Shown here: positions 7,480 to 17,774 of the stretch, piece after piece
How the letters are laid out: every line of letters starts with the position of its first letter
Numbering within the stretch: the stretch's first letter is position 1
From: Frankia alni
GTDB lineage: Bacteria; Actinomycetota; Actinomycetes; Frankiales; Frankiaceae
Reading direction: 5' to 3'
DNA: 51,194 nt
Assembly (NCBI GenBank): GCA_026225295.1
Contig: JAMFSN010000060.1
Span: 1-51,194, forward strand
Position numbers and translations under genes: made by a program
The notes under the pieces: model-generated
The model's input: only the letters and a program-made list of their open reading frames with translations
Database searches by the model: none
Told to the model about the DNA's origin: nothing

Positions 7480-8886
7480 TCAGGTCGGCAGAACCCGCTC
7501 GATGAACGCGGCCAGCTGGTCGACGTTGCGGCATTCGACCATCTCGTCGACCAGTTCGCCGTACACCCCGGTCGCGGAATCGCCGGAACCCCAGTACGAC
7601 CTGGGCTCCGGGTTGAGCCAGTACGCGTGCCGGGCCTGGGTGCACAGGGCCCGGAAGGTCGGCATGGCCGTGGCCCGGTAGTTGTTGCGGGCGTCCCCGA
7701 GCACCAGCAGGGAGGTCTTCGGCCCGACGGCGTCCGGGTACTTCTCCGCGAACCGCTCGAAGGAGTGCCCGTAGTCGCTGTGCCCGTCGAACCAGACGAG
7801 ATCCGCCTCGGCGGCGATCCGGGCCATCATGTCGCCCAGATCGAGCCCCCGCAGGTAGCGCGTGACCTCGTCGGTGGTGTCGATGAACGCGAACGCGCGG
7901 ACCTTCGAGAACTGCTCGCGCAGCGCATGGGTGAGCAGCAGGGTGAAATGGGCGAAGGACGCGACGGAACCCGAAACGTCGCACAGCACGACCAGTTCGG
8001 GCTTGTGGGGCTTGTGCGGCCGGTGCTTGGTCTCCAACGGAACGCCCCCGGTGGCCAGGGACGCCCGGACGGTCCGACGAAAATCGAGCCGGCCGCTGCG
8101 ACCCATCCGGCGGCGGGCGGTCAGCCGGGTCGCGAGCCGGCGGGCCAGCGGATACACCTGCCGACGCAGGTCCACCAGGTCGTTCCTGGACGCGCGCAGG
8201 AATTCGATCTGGTCGGTCATCGGCTTGACGACCGAGCGCTCGACCGCCTCCACGCCCCGCTCCTCGGCCAGCCGCCGCCGGATCTCGGAGGCCACCATCT
8301 CCTCGAACGTCCGCAGCCGGTCGGTGATGGTCTGGCGGGCGACCCGCTCAGCCAGGCCGCCGCGGTCCTGCTCGCCCATCATCGAGGCGAGCAGGTCAGC
8401 GATCAACGTCTCCGGGGACAGCGCCCGCATGACCCGGTAGGCGAACCACGACTGGCGGTCGGGCGGGCCGGGGGCCGCTCCCAACGAGGTCACCGCATCG
8501 CGGGCGAACCGCCGCAAGGCGTCGTCGTCACCGTCGAGCAACAGATCGCGCAGGTGGGACCGCATCGCGTCGCGCAGCGCGTCCGGATCGAGATCGGAGG
8601 TGTCCGGCCGGCCGTCGCCGTCCGTCCCGCCCGCGCCGGCCTCAACGACGGACAGCCCGTCCCCGATCCGGGGCGGGAAGTACAGATCGAACAGCGTGTT
8701 GAAGGTGACCCGGTAGGTAGGCCGCTTGCACATGGTGGCCGCGAACGCCTCGCGCAGCGTGTCCCGGTCGAGCAGGCCGACGGTGCCCAGCGCCCGGGCC
8801 GCGTCCACCGTCTCCGCGGTGCTCACCGGGACCCCGGCGCGTCGCAACGCGGCGGTGAAGTCGACCGTGCGATCCAGCAGGCTCAT
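7480..8886 (-). CDS. VWA domain-containing protein, CoxE-like
   Basis: About 468 residues. The C-terminal half has a von Willebrand A domain with an intact MIDAS motif DVSGS (in LVVLCDVSGSVASFAHF) and later WFDGHSDYGHSF and LLVLGDARNNY. The N-terminal half is helical (FTAALRRAGVPVSTAETVDAARAL), typical of CoxE-like proteins. Such proteins act with MoxR-type AAA+ ATPases in chaperone-like maturation of enzyme or cell-envelope complexes, and the MoxR gene is directly upstream on the same strand. I chose the ATG at 8886, with AAGGA 6 bases upstream; the frame stays open further but without family similarity. The client is unknown. Confidence 0.92.
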   Translation of the reverse strand: MSLLDRTVDFTAALRRAGVPVSTAETVDAARALGTVGLLDRDTLREAFAATMCKRPTYRVTFNTLFDLYFPPRIGDGLSVVEAGAGGTDGDGRPDTSDLDPDALRDAMRSHLRDLLLDGDDDALRRFARDAVTSLGAAPGPPDRQSWFAYRVMRALSPETLIADLLASMMGEQDRGGLAERVARQTITDRLRTFEEMVASEIRRRLAEERGVEAVERSVVKPMTDQIEFLRASRNDLVDLRRQVYPLARRLATRLTARRRMGRSGRLDFRRTVRASLATGGVPLETKHRPHKPHKPELVVLCDVSGSVASFAHFTLLLTHALREQFSKVRAFAFIDTTDEVTRYLRGLDLGDMMARIAAEADLVWFDGHSDYGHSFERFAEKYPDAVGPKTSLLVLGDARNNYRATAMPTFRALCTQARHAYWLNPEPRSYWGSGDSATGVYGELVDEMVECRNVDQLAAFIERVLPT

Positions 8887-9010
8887 CGGACATCCTTCGC
8901 GGCGCTGGGAACCGCTCGACTCCCGCGCCGACCTCGTACCTCGGTCGACCCGTCCGCTCGCTCTCCCAGCCCGCTCACGGACACCGCCCTCCGTTACCAG
9001 TTGCTGGTGG

Positions 9011-9889
9011 TCAGTTGGCGCTGAGCTTGAGTTGACCGATGGCCCGGGCCTGGTCGCTGGCGTGCTTGAGCACCACGCCGAGCGTGCCGACCACCGCGGC
9101 CTCATCGAACGTGTCCAGCCCGAGCGCGAGAACCGTCTGGCCCCAGTCGATCGTCTCCGCGATCGAGGGGGCCTTCTTCAGCTCCATGGCCCGCAACGCG
9201 CGTACCGTCCGGACCAGCGCCTCGGCGATCTTCTCGGGCAGCTCCGGGACCCGCGCGAGCAGGATCTCCTTCTCGCGCTCCGGACCCGGGTAGTCCAGGT
9301 TGAGGTAGAGGCAGCGTCGCTTGAGGGCTTCCGACAGCTCGCGGGTCGCGTTCGAGGTCAGGATGACAAACGGCCGGCGGGTCGCCGAGACGGTGCCGAG
9401 CTCCGGGATGGTGACCTGGAAGTCGGACAGCACCTCCAGCAGCAGCCCTTCCACCTCGACGTCGGACTTGTCCGTCTCGTCGATGAGCAGGACGGTCGGC
9501 CCCTCGCGGCGGATCGCCGTCAACAGCGGCCGGGGCAGCAGAAACTCTTCGCTGAAGATGTCGTCGTGGGTTTCTTCCCAGGCCCGGTCGGCGCCGCTGG
9601 CCTGGATCCGCAGCAGTTGCTTCTTGTAGTTCCACTCGTACAGTGCCCGGGCCTCGTCGAGCCCCTCGTAGCACTGGAGCCGGATCAGCTCGGCGTCGGT
9701 CGCGGTGGCCAGCGCCTTGGCCAGCTCCGTCTTACCAACGCCGGCCGGCCCCTCGACGAGCAGCGGCTTGCGCAACCGGTCAGCGAGGAAGACGGTGGTG
9801 GCGATCGCGTCATCGCACAGGTAGCCGGCGGCCCGCAGGCGGCTGGACACGTCCGCGACGTCGGCGAACTCGGGCGACTGCGGCGCCAT
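9011..9889 (-). CDS. MoxR-family AAA+ ATPase
   Basis: About 292 residues. Walker A is GPAGVGKTE, Walker B is VLLIDETDKSD, sensor 1 is in FVILTSNATRELSEALKRRC, and the AAA lid follows. MoxR ATPases use ATP to remodel or load metal into partner proteins bound through a VWA protein; here that partner is encoded 124 bases downstream on the same strand. The start is the ATG at 9889, where the family similarity begins (AGYLCDDAIATTVFLADRL), with GAGAGG upstream. The 209-base stretch before it (9890-10098) contains no convincing gene and presumably holds the promoter. Confidence 0.93.
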   Translation of the reverse strand: MAPQSPEFADVADVSSRLRAAGYLCDDAIATTVFLADRLRKPLLVEGPAGVGKTELAKALATATDAELIRLQCYEGLDEARALYEWNYKKQLLRIQASGADRAWEETHDDIFSEEFLLPRPLLTAIRREGPTVLLIDETDKSDVEVEGLLLEVLSDFQVTIPELGTVSATRRPFVILTSNATRELSEALKRRCLYLNLDYPGPEREKEILLARVPELPEKIAEALVRTVRALRAMELKKAPSIAETIDWGQTVLALGLDTFDEAAVVGTLGVVLKHASDQARAIGQLKLSAN

Positions 9890-10098
9890 GGTTGCCTCTC
9901 TCGTGGTCTTTCCGGGTCGGGCCCGCCAGCGGTTCAGTGCCGGGGTCGTGCCAGGCCGGTGGGCCGCAAAGGCACCACTCTCATTCTCCATAGTGCCAGG
10001 CGTGGACGTCCGGTGCGGAGCCGGCGTTCCGGACTCCGCCGACCAGCCCCGCGACCAGCCGGGCGACCGGCCCGGTCGAACCAGCGGTCCGGCGGCGC

Positions 10099-11703
10099 TC
10101 AGGGCAATCGGTCGTAGGCCGGCAGAGTCAGGAAATCGACGAATTCGTCCGCCAACGCGACCTGCTCGAACAGCTCCGCGGCGGCCGTGAAGTGCCCGGC
10201 CGCGAAGGCTTCCGCGCCGAGCGCGGCCTCGATCCGGCCCAGCTCCGCCGCCGCGGTCTCCCGCACCAGCGCCGCGGTCACCGGCCGGCCGTCGTCCAGC
10301 GCGACCCCCAGGTGGACCCACTGCCAGACCTGCGACCGGGAGATCTCGGCGGTCGCCGCGTCCTCCATCAGGTTGTCGATCCCGACCGCGCCGGAACCGC
10401 GCAGCCAGCTCTCCAGGTAGCGGATCGCGACCGACACGTCCCCGCGTAGGCCGGCTCCGGTGACCGAGCCGGGCGTGGAACCGACCGCGAGCAGCTCGGC
10501 AGCCGTGACCGTGACGTCGTCCCGGCGCCGGTCCCGCTGGTTGGGCCGGTCACCGAGCACCCCGTCGAACACCTCGGTGCACACCGGGACCAGGTCGGGA
10601 TGGGCGACCCAACTGCCGTCGAAGCCGTCCCCGGCCTCGCGGGTCTTGTCGTCGCGGACCTTGGCCAGCGCGGTCGCGTTCACGTCCGGGTCGCGCCGGC
10701 TGGGGATGAAGGCGGCCATCCCGCCGATCGCGTGGGCCCCATGGGCGTGGCAGGTGCTGACCAGCAGCTCGGTGTAGGCGCGCAGGAACGGCACCGTCAT
10801 CGTGACCGCGTTGCGGTCGGGCAGCAGGAAATCCGCGCCCCGGTCCCGGTAGGTCTTGATCGTCGAGAACATGTAGTCCCACCGGCCGGCGTTGAGGCCG
10901 GCCGAGTGCTCGCGCAGCTCGTAGAGGATCTCGGCCATCTCGAACGCGGCCGGCAACGTCTCGACCAGCACGGTGGCCCGGATCGTCCCGCGGGGCAGGC
11001 CGAGCGCCTCCTGGACGGCGACGAAGACGTCGTTCCACAGCCGCGCCTCGAGGTGGCTTTCCAGTTTCGGCAGGTACAGGTACGGCCCGGCGCCGACGGC
11101 GATCAGCGCCGCGGCGTTGCGGGCCAGGTAGACCCCGGCGTCGAAGAGGCTGGCGCTGACCGGCGCGCCGTCGACCAGCAGGTGCCGCTCGGGCAGGTGC
11201 CAGCCCCGGGGGCGCACGACCAGGGTTGCCCGCGCGGCGGCCAGCTCGTAGCGACGGCCGTCGGGGTTGGTGAACGACAGCTCACCGGCGATCGCGGCGG
11301 TCAGGTGGCGCTGCCCGGAGATCATGTTCGACCAGGTCGGGGTGTTGGCGTCCTCGAAGTCGGCCATGAAGACCCGGGCGCCGCTGTTCAGCGCGTTGAT
11401 GACCATCTTGGCGTCGGTCGGACCGGTGATCTCGCACCGCCGGTCGACCAGGCCGGGCGCGGGCGGGGCGACCGTCCAGTCACCGGCGCGGACGTCGGCC
11501 GTCCCGGCCGCGAAGTCGAGATCATCGCCGGCCGCGATCCGGGCCCGACGCTCGACCCGGCGGGCCAGCAGCTCCTCCCGGCGGGCGCCGAACCGGCGCT
11601 GCAGCTCGACGACCAGCGCGAGCGCGGCCGGGGTCAGAACCTCGCGCACGGTTTCGTCGGCTGTCCCGGGGACGGACCCCATCACCTCGAAACCGTCGGC
11701 CAT
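10099..11703 (-). CDS. aceB: Malate synthase A
   Basis: Condenses glyoxylate with acetyl-CoA to malate in the glyoxylate shunt. About 534 residues, the normal length of the A-type enzyme. The family signature is clear: [20 protein letters not shown], with the catalytic Arg in [18 protein letters not shown] and the substrate loop [13 protein letters not shown]. The C-terminal helical domain carries the usual [12 protein letters not shown] chose the ATG at 11703, with GGGAG 5 bases upstream, rather than the GTG two codons earlier, which abuts that site. Isocitrate lyase is not in this window. Confidence 0.96.
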   Translation of the reverse strand: MADGFEVMGSVPGTADETVREVLTPAALALVVELQRRFGARREELLARRVERRARIAAGDDLDFAAGTADVRAGDWTVAPPAPGLVDRRCEITGPTDAKMVINALNSGARVFMADFEDANTPTWSNMISGQRHLTAAIAGELSFTNPDGRRYELAAARATLVVRPRGWHLPERHLLVDGAPVSASLFDAGVYLARNAAALIAVGAGPYLYLPKLESHLEARLWNDVFVAVQEALGLPRGTIRATVLVETLPAAFEMAEILYELREHSAGLNAGRWDYMFSTIKTYRDRGADFLLPDRNAVTMTVPFLRAYTELLVSTCHAHGAHAIGGMAAFIPSRRDPDVNATALAKVRDDKTREAGDGFDGSWVAHPDLVPVCTEVFDGVLGDRPNQRDRRRDDVTVTAAELLAVGSTPGSVTGAGLRGDVSVAIRYLESWLRGSGAVGIDNLMEDAATAEISRSQVWQWVHLGVALDDGRPVTAALVRETAAAELGRIEAALGAEAFAAGHFTAAAELFEQVALADEFVDFLTLPAYDRLP

Positions 11704-11792
11704 GCCCACTCCCTCGGTCGCTGATCCGCGGGTCCGTCCAATCCCGGCCCAGTCTGCCGACCGCCCGTGTCACCGGGGTGACGGGCGGACGG

Positions 11793-13079
11793 CTATTCGA
11801 CGAGCTGGCCGTCGCCGATGCCGACCCAGGTCGTCGAGGTCAGCTCGGGCAACCCCATCGGGCCCCGGGCGTGCAGCTTCTGGGTGGAAATGCCGATCTC
11901 GGCCCCGAACCCGAACCGCTCACCGTCGGTGAACCGGGTCGAGGCGTTCACCATGATCGCGGCACTGTCGCAGGTGGAAATGAACCGGCGCGCGGCCGGC
12001 AGCGACCCGGTGATGATCGCCTCGGTATGGCCGGTCCCCCAGCGCCGGATGTGGGCCACGGCGGCGTCCAGCGAATCGACGACCCCGGCGGCGATGTCGA
12101 GGGAGTAGTACTCGGCGGCCCAGTCCTCGTCGGTCACCGGCACCACCGCGGGCGCGAACCCGGCCCCAGCACCGGCCCCGGCGGCCGCGCGGACCTGGTC
12201 GTCGCCGTGGACCGTGACCCCGGCGGCGGCCAGCGCGGCCAGCGCCCGGGGCAGGAACGCGTCGGCCACGTCCCGGTGGACCAGCAGCGTTTCCGCCGCG
12301 TTGCACACCGACGGCCGCTGGACCTTCGAATTGACGGTGATCGCCACGGCCATGCCGAGGTCGGCGGCGGCATCCACGTAGACGTGGCAGTTGCCGACCC
12401 CGGTCTCGATCACCGGCACCGCCGACTCCTCGACGACGGTCCGGATCAGCCCGGCGCCACCCCGCGGGATGACCACGTCGACCAGGCCCCGCAGGCTGAT
12501 GAGGTGCTTGACCGACTCGTGATCGGTTCCGGGCACGAGCTGGACGGCGTCGGCCGGCAGACCCGCCGAGGCGGCCGCGTCCCGCAACACGCCGATCAGC
12601 GCCGTGTTGCTCCGGTACGCCGAGCCGCTGCCGCGCAGCAGGACGGCGTTGCCGCTCTTGAGGCACAGGCCGGCCGCGTCGACCGTCACGTTCGGTCGCG
12701 CCTCATAGACGATGCCGACCACCCCGAGGGGCACCCGGATCTGCCGCAGCTCCATCCCGTTGGGCCGCACTCCCCCGCGCAGCACCTCGCCGACCGGATC
12801 AGGCAGGCTCGCGACCTGACGCAGGCCGGCCGCGATGGCCGCGACCCGCCCGGGCGTCAGGGTCAGCCGGTCGACGAGCCCGGCGGCCGTCCCGGCCGCC
12901 CGCGCGGCCGTCACGTCGGCGGCGTTCGCGACGAGGATGTCCGGGGTCCGGGCCACGAGCGCGTCGGCCATCGCGATCAGCGCGGCGTCCTTCGCCGCCC
13001 GGGGCAGCGGGGCGAGCAGCGCGGCGGCCGCCCGGGCCCGCACCGCGACCTCACGTACATCATCCGCGGACACGTTCAT
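11793..13079 (-). CDS. proA: Glutamate-5-semialdehyde dehydrogenase (gamma-glutamyl phosphate reductase)
   Basis: Second step of proline synthesis: reduces gamma-glutamyl phosphate with NADPH to glutamate-5-semialdehyde. About 428 residues. The aldehyde dehydrogenase fold has the catalytic Cys231 in [14 protein letters not shown]; other conserved segments are [33 protein letters not shown] and the C-terminal [21 protein letters not shown]. The start ATG at 13079 has GGGAGG 7 bases upstream; the extra N-terminal codons of the open frame lack similarity. proB lies about 15 kb away at 28270-29379 in the same orientation, with only opposite-strand genes between them. Confidence 0.96.
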   Translation of the reverse strand: MNVSADDVREVAVRARAAAALLAPLPRAAKDAALIAMADALVARTPDILVANAADVTAARAAGTAAGLVDRLTLTPGRVAAIAAGLRQVASLPDPVGEVLRGGVRPNGMELRQIRVPLGVVGIVYEARPNVTVDAAGLCLKSGNAVLLRGSGSAYRSNTALIGVLRDAAASAGLPADAVQLVPGTDHESVKHLISLRGLVDVVIPRGGAGLIRTVVEESAVPVIETGVGNCHVYVDAAADLGMAVAITVNSKVQRPSVCNAAETLLVHRDVADAFLPRALAALAAAGVTVHGDDQVRAAAGAGAGAGFAPAVVPVTDEDWAAEYYSLDIAAGVVDSLDAAVAHIRRWGTGHTEAIITGSLPAARRFISTCDSAAIMVNASTRFTDGERFGFGAEIGISTQKLHARGPMGLPELTSTTWVGIGDGQLVE

Positions 13080-13125
13080 CGTGGGCCTCCCCTGGACCGG
13101 TCCGGATGCCAGCGCCTCCCGGCAG

Positions 13126-13134
13126 TTATCCACA
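13126..13134 (+). promoter_or_regulatory. Perfect DnaA box (TTATCCACA) upstream of sbcD
   Basis: The nine bases match the classical DnaA box exactly. The site is in the 148-base divergent intergenic region between proA and sbcD. A second perfect box lies on the other side of sbcDC. I saw no cluster of boxes here, so this is not a replication origin. It could be a DnaA regulatory site or chance. Confidence 0.5.
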
Positions 13135-13227
13135 CGGGGCGCCGCTGTCCCACCGGAAAGGCTACCGGGGCCGCCGGGCGGGCGGGGCGCGCGCCGGAGT
13201 GTCGGTGGTTGGCCCTACCGTGCTCGC

Positions 13228-14517
13228 ATGCTCGCTCTGCACACCTCCGACTGGCACCTCGGTCGGGCCCTGCACGGCCAGCGCCTCGGCGACGCCCAGG
13301 CGTCCTTCGTCGACCACCTGGTCAGCGTCGTGCGGGCCGAGTCGGTGGACGTCGTGCTGGTGTCCGGGGACGTCCACGACCGGGCGTTACCGCCGGTCGA
13401 TGCGATGAAGCTGTTCGACGAGGCGCTGGGGCGCCTTCGGGACGCGGGCGCGGCGGTCGTGGTGATCAGCGGCAATCACGACGCGCCGGCCCGCCTCGGT
13501 GACAAGGCCGGGCTGCTCGACCCTCGGGTCACGATCCGGACGGATCCGGCCCGGGTCGCCGACCCGGTGATCCTCGAGGACGGGCACGGACCGGTGGCGA
13601 TCTACGCCCTGCCCTACCTGGAACCGGCCGCGGTCCGCGATCTGCTCCCGGCGCCCGACGGTCCCGAGCGCCCGGCCGTCGAGGACCCGGGCGCACAGCA
13701 CCCGGAGACACACCTGGAGGGGCTGCGGCCGGCCTCGCACGAGGCCGTGCTGCGGCGGGCGATGGCGGCGGTCACCGCCGATCGTCGGCGGCGCGGCGGG
13801 CGGTCGATCGTGCTCGCGCACGCCTGGGTGACCGGTGGCACCGCCAGTGACAGCGAACGCGAGATCGGCCTGGGCGGCGTCGGTAACGTGCCGGCCGGTC
13901 TGTTCGAGGGGATCACCTACACCGCCCTCGGGCACCTGCACCGGCCGCAGTCGATCAGCCGGGGCCTGCGCTACAGCGGGTCTCCGCTGCCCTACTCCTT
14001 CTCCGAGGCGGGCGACACCAAGAGTTCGTGGCTGGTCGAACTGGACGCCACCGGGCTCGGGTGGGTCGAGGCGATTCCGGTGCCCGTGTACCGGCGGCTC
14101 ACGACGCTGCGCGGGCGGCTCGAGGACCTGCTGACGAACGAACGCTACGCGGCCGCCGAGGCCGATTTCGTCGCCGTGACCCTGACCGACGCGGAGCGTC
14201 CGACCGACGCGATGACCACCGTCCAGCGCCGCTTCCCCCACGCTCTGCACCTGGACTTCGCCCCCGACCGCCCGGCCCGGGGGGCCGAGCGCACCTACGC
14301 CGAACTGGTACACAGCCTGGGTGATCAGCAGATCGCCGAGGCGTTCGTGGAGCATGTCCGGACCGCCCCGCACGGGGGCGAACAGCAACTGCTCGCCGAC
14401 GCGCTGACCGCGGCCCGCCGGGACGAGGACCAGCTCGGCGACCCGAGCGGTAGCGATCTTCCCGACCGGTCGGACCGGGCCGACCGACCGGGCCGGCCGG
14501 GCCGGGAAGCGGCCTGA
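13228..14517 (+). CDS. sbcD: Exonuclease SbcCD subunit D (Mre11-like nuclease)
   Basis: Nuclease subunit of the SbcCD (Mre11-Rad50-like) complex, which cuts DNA hairpins and protein-blocked ends. Calcineurin-like phosphoesterase motifs are in order: HTSDWHLGR (metal site I), VLVSGDVHDRALP (II), VVISGNHDAP (III), IVLAHAWV and TALGHLHRPQSI. The last SGSPLPYSFSE segment and the C-terminal capping domain follow. 429 residues. I chose the ATG at 13228 (MLALHTSDWHLG), which matches the family N-terminus; the open frame extends much further upstream only because of high GC. It overlaps sbcC by one base (TGATG), so the subunits are translationally coupled. Confidence 0.95.
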   Translation: MLALHTSDWHLGRALHGQRLGDAQASFVDHLVSVVRAESVDVVLVSGDVHDRALPPVDAMKLFDEALGRLRDAGAAVVVISGNHDAPARLGDKAGLLDPRVTIRTDPARVADPVILEDGHGPVAIYALPYLEPAAVRDLLPAPDGPERPAVEDPGAQHPETHLEGLRPASHEAVLRRAMAAVTADRRRRGGRSIVLAHAWVTGGTASDSEREIGLGGVGNVPAGLFEGITYTALGHLHRPQSISRGLRYSGSPLPYSFSEAGDTKSSWLVELDATGLGWVEAIPVPVYRRLTTLRGRLEDLLTNERYAAAEADFVAVTLTDAERPTDAMTTVQRRFPHALHLDFAPDRPARGAERTYAELVHSLGDQQIAEAFVEHVRTAPHGGEQQLLADALTAARRDEDQLGDPSGSDLPDRSDRADRPGRPGREAA

Positions 14518-17500
14518 TGCGGCCGCACCGGCTGGAGGTCACCGCCTTCGGCGCGTTCGCCGGCTCCGAGACGCTCGACCTCGACCAGCTGGCCGCCGGC
14601 GGCCTGGTCCTGTTCTGCGGGGAGACCGGCGGCGGCAAGACGACGCTGCTCGACGCGATCGGTTTCGCGCTCTACGGGGTGGTGCCGGGGATGCGCGGCA
14701 AGGCCAAGGACCTGCGGTCCCACCACACCGCTCAGAATCCGGCCGCCCAGAATCCGGCCGCCCAGGACCGGACGTCCGTCCGGCTCGAGTTCAGCGTGGG
14801 CGGCGGCCGGTTCCGGGCCACCCGCAGCCCGGGGTACGACCGGCCCGCCAAACGGGGCGGCGGGACGACCCGGGAACAGCCCTCGGCCCTGCTCGAACGG
14901 CGCGACGAGGACAGGTGGGTGCCCGTCGCCCAGCGCCTCGACGACGTCGGCCACGAGATCGGCCTCCTGGTCGGGATGAGCGCCGACCAGTTCTTCCAGG
15001 TCATCCTGCTGCCCCAGGGCCGGTTCGCCGACTTCCTGCACGCCGAGCACGAGGAGCGGGAACGACTGCTGAAGCGACTCTTCCACGTCGACCGGTTCGA
15101 GCGGGCCGAACGGTGGCTGGCCGATCGGGCCCGTGAGGCCGCCGAGCGGGTGGGGGCCGGGCAGATCGAGCTGGCCCGGGTGGCGGCCCGGGTCGCGCAG
15201 GTCGCCGGGGTCGACGAGCCGACGGACGCGGAGGGCACCGAGGGCTGGGTCGAGGGGCTGACGGCGGCGGCCGAGCTGGTCCGGGCCGACGCCGCCGACG
15301 CCCTCGTGGGGCACGCCGCCGCGCGCACCGCGGCCGAAACGGCACTCGCGGACGCCCGCACCCTCGCCCGCCGCCAGGCCGACCGGCGGGCGGCCGAAGG
15401 GGAACTGGCCGGGCTGGCCGCCGAGGCGGTGGCGATCGGGGCGGTCCGGGTCGAGGTCGACGCCGCCCGCCGGGCCGGCCCGGCGGCCGTAGCCCTCGAG
15501 GCGGTTGCCGAACGGGCCGCCGCCCTCGCCGGGAGCGAGGCCGCCGAACAGGCCGCCCGCACGCGGCTCGCCGCCCTCGACGACGCCCGGGCGTCCGGCC
15601 GGGTCAGCGGCGCCGGGACCCGTGATCGCGTGGCCACACCGGCCGAGCTGGCTCAACGGGGTCGGGCGGCCCGCACCGAGATCGGTCGGCTCGAGACCCT
15701 GGTGCTGGTCGCGGCGTCCGCCGAAGAGGAGGAAAAGGCCGCGACCGACGGCTGGGCGGAGGCCGAGGATCACGCCCACGCGGCCGCGCAGGCCGATCAG
15801 ATCCTCACCGCCGCACTCCCCGATCTACGGGCCGAGATGGAGCGGCGGCTGGCCGCCGCCCGGACCGCCGAAGAAACCCTGCCGTGGCTGCGGGACCGCT
15901 CCCGGATGGCCGCCGAACTGGCCCACACCCTGCGGGAATGGGAGGCGGCAACCGAGCAGGCGGCCCGCGCCGCCCAGGCCGCGGCGACCCTGCGGGCCCG
16001 GGCCCGCCAGCTGCGCCAGCAACGCTTCGAGGCGGTGACCGCCGAACTCGCGGCCGCCCTGGCCGATGACTCCCCCTGCCCGGTGTGCGGCTCGCTGTTC
16101 CACCCCGATCCGACCGAGGCGAGCGCCGACCACGTCAGCAAGGACGTCGAACTGGAGGCCGAAGCCGACGCGGCCGACGCCGACCGGGAGGCGTCCGAGC
16201 TGCGCCGGGACGGCGACCGTCTCACCGAGCGGGTCCGGGGACTGCGTGATCAGCTCGTCGCCGACGGCCGTTCCGCCGGGGCCTCCGAACGTCCACCGGG
16301 CACCGACCAGTTTGCCGCCCAGCTGCAGGACCTGCTCACGGCCGATGTCCCGTCGGCCGGGGCGCTGGAACGCCAGGCGGCGTTGCTGGCCTCCGGCGCC
16401 GAGCGGCTGACCGTACTGACCCAGGACGTTTCCGCCGCGGCCGCGGCGCTCACCCGCATCGCCGAGGAGGAGAAGCGGATGACCGCCCTCTCGGCCGGGC
16501 GGGAAGCGGACGCCCGCAACGCCCGGCAGCGGGCCACCGAAGCGGCCGCCCGCGCGGCCCAGCACCGCGACCGGCTGAACCGGGAGCTCGGGGACGGAAT
16601 CGATGCCCTGGCCGCCACCGACCGGCTGTCCCGGGCCGAACTGCGCGCGGCCGCGTACGAGCAGGCCGCCGACGCGGCGACGGCGGCCTCCGCCGCCCGG
16701 GCCGAGCACCGGCGGGCCGCCGACACCGCCCAGGCCCGGGCCCGGGAGGCCGGCTTCAGCGGCGCGGACGAGGCCGCCGGGGCCGGCCGCGACCCGGGTT
16801 GGATCGAGACCGCCGCAGCCCGGCTGGACGCTCACCGAGATGCCCTGGCCGCCGTCCACGCCCGCCTGGCCACCCCGGATCTGGCGGTCGAACCGGAGCC
16901 GCCCGCGCCGGTCGCCGACCGGGAGGCCGCGGCCGAACTCGCTGCTCAGACGCACGAATCAGCGGTCGCCGACGCCCGTCGGGCCGCCGATCGGGCCGCC
17001 CAGATCGGTGAGCTGGCGCCCCGCTTCGGCGCCGCCCGGGAGGCGCTGACCCCCCTGCGGGAGGCGGCGGCCGAACTGCGCGGGTTGGCCGATCTGGCCG
17101 CCGGTCGCGGCGACAACCGGCTGGGTATGCCGCTGGCCAGCTTCGTTCTGGCCGCCCGGCTGGAGGAGGTCGCCGCCGCGGCCAGCACCCGGCTGCGCAC
17201 GATGACGGGCGGCCGGTTCAGCCTGGTCTACGACGCCACGGCCCGGCCCGACAAGCGGCGCCGGGCGGGGCTGGGTCTGCTGGTCGAGGACGCCTGGACG
17301 GCCCGGCGTCGCGATACGGCCACGTTGTCGGGGGGCGAGACGTTCCAGGCGGCGCTGTCCCTGGCGCTCGGGCTCGCGGACGTGGTCACCGCCGAGTCGG
17401 GCGGCAGCGCCATCGACGCGCTGTTCGTCGACGAGGGCTTCGGCACGCTCGACCCGGAAAGCCTGGAAGAGGTCATGAACGTGCTGGACGAACTGCGGTC

Positions 17501-17615
17501 CGGCGGCCGGCTGGTCGGCGTGGTCAGTCACGTCGCCGAGCTCCGGCAGCGCATCCCGACCCAGGTCCACGTCATCAAGGGCGCGTCAGGCAGTACGGTC
17601 CGCTCCACCGTCTGA
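14517..17615 (+). CDS. sbcC: Exonuclease SbcCD subunit C (Rad50-like ATPase)
   Basis: SMC-like ATPase subunit of SbcCD, 1032 residues. Walker A is GETGGGKT (residues 35-42). Long Ala/Glu/Arg-rich coiled-coil arms flank a zinc-hook CPVC at residues 521-524, near the middle of the protein. The C-terminal lobe has the signature TLSGGETFQAALSLALGL and Walker B ALFVDEGFGTLDPE (about 968-982). All functional motifs are present, so the complex should be active. It starts inside the stop of sbcD. Loss of SbcCD raises instability of long palindromes. Confidence 0.95.
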   Translation: MRPHRLEVTAFGAFAGSETLDLDQLAAGGLVLFCGETGGGKTTLLDAIGFALYGVVPGMRGKAKDLRSHHTAQNPAAQNPAAQDRTSVRLEFSVGGGRFRATRSPGYDRPAKRGGGTTREQPSALLERRDEDRWVPVAQRLDDVGHEIGLLVGMSADQFFQVILLPQGRFADFLHAEHEERERLLKRLFHVDRFERAERWLADRAREAAERVGAGQIELARVAARVAQVAGVDEPTDAEGTEGWVEGLTAAAELVRADAADALVGHAAARTAAETALADARTLARRQADRRAAEGELAGLAAEAVAIGAVRVEVDAARRAGPAAVALEAVAERAAALAGSEAAEQAARTRLAALDDARASGRVSGAGTRDRVATPAELAQRGRAARTEIGRLETLVLVAASAEEEEKAATDGWAEAEDHAHAAAQADQILTAALPDLRAEMERRLAAARTAEETLPWLRDRSRMAAELAHTLREWEAATEQAARAAQAAATLRARARQLRQQRFEAVTAELAAALADDSPCPVCGSLFHPDPTEASADHVSKDVELEAEADAADADREASELRRDGDRLTERVRGLRDQLVADGRSAGASERPPGTDQFAAQLQDLLTADVPSAGALERQAALLASGAERLTVLTQDVSAAAAALTRIAEEEKRMTALSAGREADARNARQRATEAAARAAQHRDRLNRELGDGIDALAATDRLSRAELRAAAYEQAADAATAASAARAEHRRAADTAQARAREAGFSGADEAAGAGRDPGWIETAAARLDAHRDALAAVHARLATPDLAVEPEPPAPVADREAAAELAAQTHESAVADARRAADRAAQIGELAPRFGAAREALTPLREAAAELRGLADLAAGRGDNRLGMPLASFVLAARLEEVAAAASTRLRTMTGGRFSLVYDATARPDKRRRAGLGLLVEDAWTARRRDTATLSGGETFQAALSLALGLADVVTAESGGSAIDALFVDEGFGTLDPESLEEVMNVLDELRSGGRLVGVVSHVAELRQRIPTQVHVIKGASGSTVRSTV
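14733..14762. repeat. 15-bp tandem repeat (2 copies) within sbcC
   Basis: Two exact copies of cagaatccggccgcc, adding one NPAAQ unit to a variable surface loop shortly after the Walker A region of SbcC. The frame is kept. Confidence 0.85.
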
Positions 17616-17669
17616 GGACCATTGCGCGCCGGTTACTGGCCGCTGGTCGGCCGCCGGTCGGTCCGCGAG

Positions 17670-17678
17670 TTATCCACA
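17670..17678 (+). promoter_or_regulatory. Perfect DnaA box (TTATCCACA) downstream of sbcC
   Basis: Exact match to the DnaA box in the 159-base gap between sbcC and the predicted toxin gene, in the same orientation as the box upstream of sbcD. The only other candidate signal in this gap is a -10-like TATAGC at 17716-17721, about 54 bases before the toxin start. Confidence 0.5.
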
Positions 17679-17774
17679 GGCCCGACATTGAGCGCGATCG
17701 GATCGCCACTTTCTGTATAGCCTGACCGCGCTCTGGTGATGCTTTGCCCCGTTTCGCACAGGCGCGAGGTGCTC

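Noticed and set aside
7627-10117. Two overlapping long plus-strand frames opposite the VWA and MoxR genes
   Set aside because: Arg/Pro/Gln-rich translations typical of antisense frames in high-GC DNA; the minus-strand genes carry clear MIDAS and Walker motifs.
13126-13134. Replication origin near the DnaA box
   Set aside because: Single boxes only, no cluster, no AT-rich unwinding region, and no dnaA, dnaN or parAB genes nearby.
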